7,081 bases of DNA, from NCBI GenBank assembly GCA_025925615.1, contig JAICLN010000224.1, positions 1 to 7,081 on the forward strand, read 5' to 3'. Below, piece by piece: positions 1 through 4,683 of the stretch. The stretch comes from Actinomycetospora sp. (lineage in GTDB: Bacteria > Actinomycetota > Actinomycetes > Mycobacteriales > Pseudonocardiaceae). The notes under the pieces are model-generated. The model was not told the DNA's origin, did not search any database, and worked only from the letters and a program-made list of their open reading frames with translations. Position numbers and translations under genes: made by a program. Position 1 is the stretch's first letter; the number at the start of each line of letters is the position of its first letter.

Positions 1-355
1 CGCCGACGCCGAGCACGACCTCCGGATCGGGGTGCGCGAGGCGGCCACCACCCTGGCGGACATGGATGTCGCGCGGCCGCGGGCCGGGGTGCGCGAGGAG
101 ATCGCGGCCACCCTGCGCCGCCGGCCGCAGCCGACGTGGCCCGCCGGGACGCCCGGGCGGCCGCTGCGGGTGCTGCAGCACGCCGATGAGGTCGAGGCGA
201 TCCTCGTCGCCGCCTCCGGGGACGACCCGGGTGGCGCGCTCACCTCGGCCGCCGCGCTCGCCCGCACCGACGCGCTGCGCCCGCTCGCGACGGCCGTGCG
301 GGCCGCTCGCGTCGCCGCGGTCGCCGAGACGGTCCGGGCTCTGACGTCGGCCTGA
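1..355 (+). CDS. C-terminal part of an unrecognised Ala/Arg-rich protein (5' end outside window)
   Basis: The frame is open from the first bases (codons begin at position 2) to a TGA at 353-355, giving about 117 residues with no start needed inside the window. A GTG at 32 is in frame but is probably internal. The visible part is rich in Ala, Arg, Val and Leu and should be mostly helical; it carries a Pro/Arg/Gly-rich stretch (RRRPQPTWPAGTPGRP) near its middle and ends in RALTSA. There is no signal peptide, membrane segment, cysteine or catalytic motif that I recognise, so I assign no function. Third codon positions are almost all G or C, which supports real coding. It converges on the ferrochelatase gene, separated by a 69-base gap that holds a hairpin. 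Confidence 0.72.
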   Translation, partial: ADAEHDLRIGVREAATTLADMDVARPRAGVREEIAATLRRRPQPTWPAGTPGRPLRVLQHADEVEAILVAASGDDPGGALTSAAALARTDALRPLATAVRAARVAAVAETVRALTSA

Positions 356-370
356 GCGCTCGACCTGCTG

Positions 371-421
371 GAGCGAACGGCCCTCTCGCTGCTTCTACGC
401 GTGCGGGAGGGCCGCTCGCTC
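371..421. terminator. Bidirectional hairpin terminator between convergent genes
   Basis: Arms at 371-389 and 403-421 form a 19-bp stem around a 13-base loop. In + strand RNA there is one A-C mismatch (377/415) and one U-G wobble (386/406); in - strand RNA those two become a U-G wobble and an A-C mismatch, so the hairpin is equally good both ways. It sits 15 bases after the stop of the upstream + gene and 3 bases after the stop of the - strand ferrochelatase gene. No T-tract follows on either side, which is common for GC-rich actinobacterial hairpins. Termination activity is inferred from position and stem strength. Confidence 0.75.
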
Positions 422-424
422 GAC

Positions 425-1501
425 TCAGGGGGTCGGGCGGCGCCGGACCGGGGGCTCGCAGCAGCCGGAGGCGCAGAGGGTGCCGTTGCAGCCGACCCCG
501 CCGCGCGGGCCGTTCCCGAGCGTCCGGGGCGCCGCGCCCGCGACCTGCTCGGCGATGAGCTCGACGATCATGCGGATGAACCGCGGGTCCGACCCGGCGC
601 TCGCCGCCCGGGCCATCGTGACGCCGAGCTTCTCGGCCTGCTCGGCGAGCTCGGTGTCGAGGTCGAACACGACCTCGATGTGATCGGAGACGAAGCCCAC
701 CGGGCTCACGACGACGTCCGTGGTGCCCCGGGCGGCGAGCGCGTCGAGGTGGTCCTCGATCTGCGGGTCCAGCCACGGGATCTGCGGCGGCCCGGAGCGC
801 GACTGCCAGACCTGGTCGTGCTCGGCCACCCCGAGCTGCTCCGCGACGAGTCGCGCCGCCTCCCCCACCTGGCGCGAGTACCGGTGACCGCCCTCCTCGG
901 GCGGCCCGGCGGTCTCGTCGGCCGAGACGGGGATCGAGTGGGCGGTGAAGACGAGACGCGCGTCGTGCCCGGCGTCGAGGGTCTCCCGCGCGGTGCGCAC
1001 CCCGTCGGCGACGGCCTCGACGAACAGCGGGTGGTCGTAGAAGTGGCGCAGCTTGGTGAGGTCGGGGACGAGGGCGTCGTCGCCGAGCCGCTCGGCCGCC
1101 GTGGCCCGGGCCCGGGCGATGTCCTCGTGGTACTGCCGGCAGGCCGAGTAGCCGCCGTAGGCGCTGGTGGCGAACACCAACGCGTTCCGGACGCCGTTGC
1201 GGGCCATCTCGGTGACGGTGTCCTCGGCGAACGGGTGCCAGTTGCGGTTGCCGAAGTAGATCGGGAGGTCGTGGTCGGTCCCGGCGAGCTCCCGGCGCAG
1301 CGCCGCGATGATCTCCCGGTTGAGGTCGTTGATCGGCGACCGGCCGCCGAAGTGGTGGTAGTGCTCCTCGACGGCGTCGAGCCGCTCCGGCGGGACCCCG
1401 CGGCCCCGGGTGACGTTCTCGAGGAAGGGCCGGACCTCGTCCGGGGCCTCGGGGCCACCGAAGGACAGGACGAGGACGGCGTCGAACGGCTTCGTGCTCA
1501 C
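425..1501 (-). CDS. hemH: Ferrochelatase (coproporphyrin III ferrochelatase type, CpfC/HemH)
   Basis: The 358-residue cytoplasmic enzyme inserts Fe2+ into a porphyrin late in haem synthesis; in actinobacteria the substrate is established to be coproporphyrin III, before HemQ/ChdC makes haem b. Family signatures run the full length: [16 protein letters not shown] (13-27 region), [11 protein letters not shown] (49-59), [10 protein letters not shown] (82-91), FTAHSIP with metal-site His188, [15 protein letters not shown] (232-246) and [16 protein letters not shown] with Glu276, the partner of that His. The C-terminal tail carries Cys338, Cys343, Cys347 and Cys348, consistent with the [2Fe-2S] cluster known in actinobacterial ferrochelatases; Cys121 is the only other Cys. 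The GTG start is chosen because [16 protein letters not shown] matches the family N terminus and no in-frame start lies just upstream. Shine-Dalgarno is weak (GGGGA about 11 bases upstream). It stands as a single gene, with a divergent peptidase gene upstream and no fabG-inhA. Confidence 0.97.
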   Translation of the reverse strand: MSTKPFDAVLVLSFGGPEAPDEVRPFLENVTRGRGVPPERLDAVEEHYHHFGGRSPINDLNREIIAALRRELAGTDHDLPIYFGNRNWHPFAEDTVTEMARNGVRNALVFATSAYGGYSACRQYHEDIARARATAAERLGDDALVPDLTKLRHFYDHPLFVEAVADGVRTARETLDAGHDARLVFTAHSIPVSADETAGPPEEGGHRYSRQVGEAARLVAEQLGVAEHDQVWQSRSGPPQIPWLDPQIEDHLDALAARGTTDVVVSPVGFVSDHIEVVFDLDTELAEQAEKLGVTMARAASAGSDPRFIRMIVELIAEQVAGAAPRTLGNGPRGGVGCNGTLCASGCCEPPVRRRPTP

Positions 1502-1561
1502 CCGAGCATGGTTCCCCGCCCGGGGGTGCCTGCCACGTGTGACCCCGAACTGGTCCGAATG

Positions 1562-1587
1562 GCCGATCGCTCGGACGAGTGATCGGC
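1562..1587. promoter_or_regulatory. 26-bp near-perfect dyad in the divergent hemH / M50B promoter region
   Basis: Arms gccgatcgctcg (1562-1573) and cgagtgatcggc (1576-1587) are inverted repeats matching at 11 of 12 positions around a 2-base centre. The site lies about 60 bases upstream of the ferrochelatase GTG and 15 bases upstream of the GTG at 1603, so it is placed to affect both divergent genes. Size and symmetry fit an operator for a dimeric repressor such as a TetR or similar family protein, but no regulator for it is in the window next to it. A terminator role is unlikely because no gene ends nearby on either strand. Confidence 0.5.
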
Positions 1588-1602
1588 TTTACCTAGCCCG
1601 TC

Positions 1603-1671
1603 GTGTACGGGGCAGCCTTCGTCGTTCTGCTGATCGTCGTGTTCACGGGTGACTGGGGCGGATCGCTGTGA
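1603..1671 (+). other. 22-codon ORF encoding the displaced N-terminal membrane segment of the M50B peptidase
   Basis: A GTG at 1603 opens a 22-codon frame ending at TGA 1669-1671. Its product starts MYGAAFVVLLIVVFTGDW, a hydrophobic helix followed by a short polar end (GGSL). The M50B family normally has a membrane helix immediately before the HEGGH motif, and this peptide ends exactly where that motif starts in the next frame. Its stop overlaps the GTG of the following ORF as GTGA. Two readings fit: a translationally coupled pair, or one gene broken by loss of a single base (an extra G at 1668 would give GGSL-VTVAHEGGH in one frame). A TAG at 1594-1596 bars extension further upstream. Confidence 0.55.
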
Positions 1672-2261
1672 CCGTCGCGCACGAGGGCGGGCACATGCTG
1701 ATGGCCGTGCTGACGTTCCGGGGATTCCAGTACTTCACGATGGACGACGGCGACAACGCCGGTACCCGTCGCGACAACCAGACGTGGGGACCGGGGGATT
1801 TCCTCACCAAGCTGGCAGGTTACTTCGCTCCACCGTTGCTCGGCCTCGGCGGCGCCGCGGTGCTCGCACGGGGCAACGCCTGGGCGGTCCTCGTCGGCGC
1901 CCTCGTCTTGGTCTTCGCCGCCTTTCTCTATGCCCGCGGTGGACTCGCCAACCTCGTCACGGCGATCACCGCGGCCGTGCTCATCCTCCTGCTGTGGCGT
2001 GGTCCGCCGCTGCTCCAGGTCACTGTCGCGGCCGCGGCGGTATGGCTCATGCTGCTCGGGGGGGCGCGATCGGCGGTGATGATGAGCCGCGCCGTGCAGT
2101 CCGACGCCGGCCGGATGGCTAGTCGCTATCTCGTCCCGGCAATCCTGTGGCAGGCGTTGTGGGTGGGTACGGCCCTCGTGTGCCTGTATGCGGGTGGGCG
2201 ACTGCTGTTCGTCGGCACCGCGTGGCCCGCCGGCCTCTGGCCCTTCGACGTCCGCGCCTGA
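1668..2261 (+). CDS. M50B-type membrane metallopeptidase-like protein, N terminus split off by a frameshift or coupled start
   Basis: The 197-residue product begins MTVAHEGGHMLMAVL, so the zinc motif HExxH (His5, Glu6, His9) is only four residues from the start. The rest resembles actinobacterial M50B-like integral membrane proteins: a short polar stretch (about 20-43), LAGYFAPPLLGLGGA (49-63), hydrophobic helices near 54-67, 72-88, 95-110, 114-131 and 156-182, and SDAGRMA (145-151), whose Asp146 is a candidate third metal ligand by inference. Relatives have a membrane helix before HExxH; here it is encoded just upstream in another frame (1603-1671). The family is related to site-2 proteases, but its substrates are not known to me. 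Third positions carry more A/T (GGA, GAT, GCA, TTG, TTT, TAT) than the neighbours, hinting at a different origin or lower expression. It converges on the SnoaL-like gene with a 2-base gap. Confidence 0.8.
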   Translation: MTVAHEGGHMLMAVLTFRGFQYFTMDDGDNAGTRRDNQTWGPGDFLTKLAGYFAPPLLGLGGAAVLARGNAWAVLVGALVLVFAAFLYARGGLANLVTAITAAVLILLLWRGPPLLQVTVAAAAVWLMLLGGARSAVMMSRAVQSDAGRMASRYLVPAILWQALWVGTALVCLYAGGRLLFVGTAWPAGLWPFDVRA

Positions 2262-2263
2262 CG

Positions 2264-3049
2264 TCAGCCCTCGTCGAGGGGGAACGACAGGTGCTGGTGG
2301 ATCATCTGCCAGTCGCCGTTGCGCCGCTCGAACACCCGCGTGGCCCGGGACCGGACCTCGGTGCCGCCGGCGACGACACGGTCGATCCCCCACGCCACCG
2401 CGAGGTCGCCCTCGGCGCGCACCCGCAGATCGGGCACGTCGAAGTCGACCCGGCCCGGCGAGGACTCCAGGCCACGACGACAGACCTCGCGGACCGCGTC
2501 GATCCCCTCGTAGCTCATCGGCCCCGCGTGCTCGTAGGACACGACGTCGGGCGCGATGCCCGTCATCATCCCGTCGAGGTCCTTCGCGACGGTCTGCGCG
2601 GACCACCGCTCGTGCACAGCCCGCACCTGCTCGACCGAGGCCTCCTCGGGCACGCCGTCGTCGGTGAACGAGTGGTGCTCGTGCGCGACGACCCACCGCC
2701 CGTCCTCGCGCCGGAGCCCGAGGGTGAGGCGCAGCCGCCGGTCCGGGGTCCGCTCGAACTCGGCCGGGGTGCCGCAGCGCAGCAGCGCGACGGCGAAGGC
2801 CACGTCCCCGCCCGCCGTCACGTCGAGCGACTCGATCTCGAACACCGCGCCGGAGGCCTGCCACTCGAAGAAGCCGGGCCAGGTCTCCTCGTAGGCTGCG
2901 AGGCCCCGCACCCCCTGCTCCGGGGGCGGGACGTCGAACATGACGACGTCGTCGGCGTGGTCCGCGAGCACCCCGGCCATGTCGCCGGTGTGGACCGCCA
3001 CCGCCCACCGCGCCACCAGGTCGCGGATCCACTGCTCGTCGTCGGCCAC
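2264..3049 (-). CDS. Two-domain SnoaL/NTF2-like protein (ketosteroid-isomerase fold)
   Basis: The 261-residue protein looks like an internal duplication. Domain 1 (about 3-128) starts with an ADDEQWIRDLVARWAVAV helix and VLADHADDVVMFDV, and ends REDGRWVVAHEHHSF (114-128). Domain 2 (about 138-257) repeats the plan: VEQVRAVHERWSAQTVAKD, GIAPDVVSYEH, then RRNGDWQMIHQHLSF (242-256). These are the helix, the acidic substrate-side strand and the final strand of SnoaL/DUF4440-type domains. Such proteins act as small-molecule isomerases, cyclases or hydrolases, or only bind ligands, so the reaction cannot be named. There is no signal peptide or membrane segment; it should be cytoplasmic. The GTG at 3049 is chosen over longer in-frame starts (up to 3100) because AGGGAG lies 5 bases before it and the extension looks non-conserved. 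It lies downstream of the FAD oxidoreductase on the same strand, but a terminator separates them. Confidence 0.87.
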   Translation of the reverse strand: MADDEQWIRDLVARWAVAVHTGDMAGVLADHADDVVMFDVPPPEQGVRGLAAYEETWPGFFEWQASGAVFEIESLDVTAGGDVAFAVALLRCGTPAEFERTPDRRLRLTLGLRREDGRWVVAHEHHSFTDDGVPEEASVEQVRAVHERWSAQTVAKDLDGMMTGIAPDVVSYEHAGPMSYEGIDAVREVCRRGLESSPGRVDFDVPDLRVRAEGDLAVAWGIDRVVAGGTEVRSRATRVFERRNGDWQMIHQHLSFPLDEG

Positions 3050-3054
3050 GGCGT

Positions 3055-3061
3055 CTCCCTC
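3055..3061 (-). promoter_or_regulatory. Shine-Dalgarno site deciding the SnoaL-like start
   Basis: GAGGGAG on the - strand ends 5 bases before the GTG at 3049. It is the only good ribosome binding site in the region and favours this start over the in-frame ATG at 3100, which would lie inside the 3092-3116 dyad. Confidence 0.7.
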
Positions 3062-3091
3062 GCTCCCGGTGTCGAGGCCAGCACACCACGA

Positions 3092-3116
3092 TCCGGGCAT
3101 TCCGGGTGATGCCGGA
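3092..3116. promoter_or_regulatory. Imperfect dyad upstream of the SnoaL-like gene
   Basis: Arms tccgggcat (3092-3100) and atgccgga (3109-3116) pair over 8 bp with one bulged G around an 8-base centre. It lies 43-67 bases upstream of the GTG at 3049, between that gene and the terminator of the preceding gene, so it could be an operator or a 5'-UTR hairpin. No clear -10 or -35 box is visible here. The match is short, so chance is possible. Confidence 0.25.
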
Positions 3117-3126
3117 GACCACGCGA

Positions 3127-3165
3127 ACCGGCCCGGCCGGCGCCCCCCGCGCCGACCGGGCCGGT
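3127..3165 (-). terminator. Hairpin terminator after the FAD oxidoreductase gene
   Basis: Arms 3127-3143 and 3149-3165 form a 17-bp stem with a 5-base loop. The single C/A mismatch on the + strand (3137/3155) becomes a G-U wobble in - strand RNA, so the stem is fully paired only in the transcript of the oxidoreductase gene, whose stop is 36 bases upstream. The bases that follow on the - strand start TTCGCG, without a true U-tract. This strongly suggests transcription of that gene ends here, leaving the SnoaL-like gene to its own promoter or to readthrough. Confidence 0.78.
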
Positions 3166-3166
3166 G

Positions 3167-3197
3167 CCCCCGCGTCCCCCCCGTCCCGTCCCCCCCC
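3167..3197 (-). other. G-quadruplex motif on the transcribed - strand
   Basis: On the + strand there are C runs at 3167-3171, 3176-3182, 3185-3187 and 3190-3197. Read on the - strand this is G8-AC-G3-AC-G7-ACGC-G5, which satisfies the four-tract rule with short loops of 2, 2 and 4 bases. It starts 3 bases after the oxidoreductase stop codon and ends 1 base before the terminator stem. In RNA it could stall polymerase, protect the 3' end, or assist termination; these roles are inferred. Confidence 0.6.
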
Positions 3198-3200
3198 GTC

Positions 3201-4565
3201 TCAGCGCGGCGCGAACAACCCCTCGGGGTCGTAGGCGCGCCGGATCATCTCCAGCCGGTCGAGCTTGGCCCCGTACGCGGTCCGGCGGTCCTCGTCGTCG
3301 GGGTCGGCGACGCCGTTGAGGTACCGGCCGTCGAGTGCCACCGGCGCGAGCGCGGCGTGCAGCGCGCGTGCCCAGGTCTGCTGCCCCTCGAAGCCGTCGG
3401 CGCTCGGCGTCTGACCCACGATGAACGCGTTCAGCCGGGGCGACCGGCCTCCCCCGAACGCCGTCGCCTCGTCGTCGACCGTCGCGTACGCACCATCGAG
3501 CATGTAGAGGAGGCACAGCGACAGCGGGCCCCGACCGGCGACACCGTCCGCCAGGGTCCGGATCGCGGTGTCGGAGAGTGGCAGCTCGAGGAAGCAGGCC
3601 TTGTCGTAGCAGTGGACGCCGGGCGCGCTCGGCCCCTCGTCGATCATCTGCTGGAGCGCCGGGTAGGGCATCGGCGTGACCATCGAGAAGAGCGGCTCGG
3701 CGGCGCCCAGGCGGGCGGCGACCGCGTGGTGCTCCTCGGCCGCACCGAACCCCGTCACGATGATCGCCCATCCCGGCGCGAAGCGGTGCTCCTCGGGGAC
3801 GAACGGCTCGGGCGGCGCGTTCATCGACACGACGAACATGTTCAGGGTCGCGGGCAGGTCGGTCATGAGCTCGCGGGCGAGCCGGAGCACCTCCATGCCA
3901 CGGTCGGCGTCGTAGAAGAACATCCCCATGTCGACCAGGGGCGGGATCGGGTGCAGCGCCAGCTCGAAGCGCGTCACCACCCCGAAGCCGGAACCGCCGC
4001 CGCGCAACGCCCAGAACAGGTCGGGGTCGGCCTCCGGGCCCACTCGCCGGACGAGCCCGTCAGCGGTCACGACCTCGGCGCCGAGCAGGTTGTCGACCGT
4101 CAGGCCGTGCCGCCGGGTCAGCCATCCCATGCCGCCGCCGAGGGTGATGCCCCCGAGGCCGGTGTGGCTGACCGCGCCCGTCGGGACGGCGAGGCCGTGG
4201 GCCGCCGTCCCCGCGTCGAGGTCGCTGAGCAGGGCGCCGCCGCCCACCCACGCCGTTCGGCGCTCGGGGTCGACCGTGAGGTCGCGCATCCGGCCGAGGT
4301 CCACCACCAGCGCGCCGTCCCCCAGCGCCGCTCCGGACGAGCCGTGGCCGCCCCCGCGGACCGTGACGCGCAGCCCGGCCTCCCGGGCGACCCGCAGGCT
4401 CGCCACCACCTCCTGAGCACTCGAGCACCGGACGATCGCGGCCGGGTACCGGTCGACGTCGGCGTTCCACATGACCCGCGCCGCGTCGTAGCCCGCGTCG
4501 CCCTGGGTCACCAGATCGCCCCCCGCGCCCGAGTGCAGCCCCCGGAGCCCCGTCACTGTCGTCAT
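3201..4565 (-). CDS. FAD-dependent oxidoreductase, berberine-bridge-enzyme-like (PCMH/VAO type)
   Basis: The 454-residue protein has the FAD-binding PCMH fold at about 38-208 and a C-terminal BBE segment at about 413-454. Key features are RGGGHGSSG (70-78), where His74 is the usual site of covalent 8-alpha-histidyl FAD attachment; TGLGGITLGGGMGWLTRRHG (135-154); FWALRGGGSGFGVVTRFEL (184-202); and YLNGVADPDDED then AYDPEGLFAPR at the end. The second FAD link of bicovalent members, a Cys near 133, is Ser here, so attachment is probably through His74 only. Relatives oxidise alcohols, sugars, alkaloids or polyketides using O2 as electron acceptor; the substrate here is unknown. There is no signal peptide, so it is likely cytoplasmic. 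The ATG at 4565 has GGAGG 6 bases upstream. The open frame continues far upstream only as a shadow of the divergent regulator gene. It is divergent from that LAL-type regulator, its likely controller. Confidence 0.95.
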   Translation of the reverse strand: MTTVTGLRGLHSGAGGDLVTQGDAGYDAARVMWNADVDRYPAAIVRCSSAQEVVASLRVAREAGLRVTVRGGGHGSSGAALGDGALVVDLGRMRDLTVDPERRTAWVGGGALLSDLDAGTAAHGLAVPTGAVSHTGLGGITLGGGMGWLTRRHGLTVDNLLGAEVVTADGLVRRVGPEADPDLFWALRGGGSGFGVVTRFELALHPIPPLVDMGMFFYDADRGMEVLRLARELMTDLPATLNMFVVSMNAPPEPFVPEEHRFAPGWAIIVTGFGAAEEHHAVAARLGAAEPLFSMVTPMPYPALQQMIDEGPSAPGVHCYDKACFLELPLSDTAIRTLADGVAGRGPLSLCLLYMLDGAYATVDDEATAFGGGRSPRLNAFIVGQTPSADGFEGQQTWARALHAALAPVALDGRYLNGVADPDDEDRRTAYGAKLDRLEMIRRAYDPEGLFAPR

Positions 4566-4571
4566 GGCCCG

Positions 4572-4576
4572 CCTCC
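4572..4576 (-). promoter_or_regulatory. Shine-Dalgarno site for the FAD oxidoreductase
   Basis: GGAGG on the - strand lies 6 bases before the ATG at 4565. It fixes the start, because the same frame stays open for more than 1.6 kb further upstream with no coding meaning. Confidence 0.75.
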
Positions 4577-4634
4577 GCCTCGTCCTGGTTTTCTCCCCCG
4601 AACGAGGATCACGGAGCGTCATGGTTGCGCGGAT

Positions 4635-4649
4635 CCGGGGAATCCCCGG
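4635..4649. promoter_or_regulatory. 15-bp perfect palindrome, first of two overlapping dyads
   Basis: Arms ccgggga (4635-4641) and tccccgg (4643-4649) are perfect inverted repeats around a single A. It lies between the divergent oxidoreductase and regulator genes and shares its right arm with the dyad at 4644-4666. It is a candidate operator half or an alternative hairpin arm; GC-only symmetry of this length can arise by chance in such DNA. Confidence 0.35.
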
Positions 4650-4666
4650 GACCGGCGGTCCCGGGG
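4644..4666. promoter_or_regulatory. 23-bp perfect inverted repeat upstream of the LAL regulator
   Basis: Arms ccccgggacc (4644-4653) and ggtcccgggg (4657-4666) match at all 10 positions around ggc. The repeat ends 4 bases before a probable -10 box (4671-4676), so a protein bound here would cover the -35/spacer region of that promoter. It is about 80 bases upstream of the divergent oxidoreductase start. An operator for autoregulation or for divergent control is the simplest reading. If translation instead begins at the in-frame ATG 4621, it would be coding and could form an mRNA hairpin. Confidence 0.5.
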
Positions 4667-4670
4667 GTCC

Positions 4671-4676
4671 TAGGGT
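4671..4676 (+). promoter_or_regulatory. Probable -10 box of a leaderless promoter for the LAL regulator
   Basis: TAGGGT fits the actinobacterial TANNNT -10 consensus and ends 7 bases before the GTG at 4684, the spacing expected if transcription begins at or next to the start codon. Leaderless mRNAs are common in actinobacteria. The -35 region at the usual distance (gggacc, 4648-4653) is a poor match and lies in the dyad. Confidence 0.4.
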
Positions 4677-4683
4677 CGGCCGG

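Noticed and set aside
401..1582. Long + strand open frame (393 codons) opposite the ferrochelatase
   Set aside because: It is the mirror of a gene with full ferrochelatase motifs; its product is a low-complexity Arg/Val/Asp/Gly mix with no domain, as expected in GC-rich DNA.
1588..1596. tttacctag as a -10 box for the ORF starting at 1603
   Set aside because: Spacing is right for a leaderless start but the hexamer does not fit TANNNT and no -35 match is visible.
3050..3100. Longer SnoaL-like protein from ATG 3100
   Set aside because: Would add 17 residues of no visible conservation and lacks a ribosome binding site, while GTG 3049 has AGGGAG at 5 bases.
2147..3109. + strand open frame (320 codons) opposite the SnoaL-like gene
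   Set aside because: Shadow of the two-domain protein; no motif and no plausible start context.
1593..3122. Long - strand open frame (509 codons) across the SnoaL-like and M50B genes
   Set aside because: Arg/Gly-rich product with no recognisable domain, overlapping two well supported genes in other frames.
4578..4607. Inverted repeat cctcgt / acgagg with an 18-base spacer upstream of the oxidoreductase
   Set aside because: Six-base arms with a long spacer are expected by chance in this composition.
2940..4673. + strand open frame (577 codons) opposite the FAD oxidoreductase
   Set aside because: Antisense shadow; the opposite strand has clear FAD-binding and BBE motifs with a good ribosome binding site.
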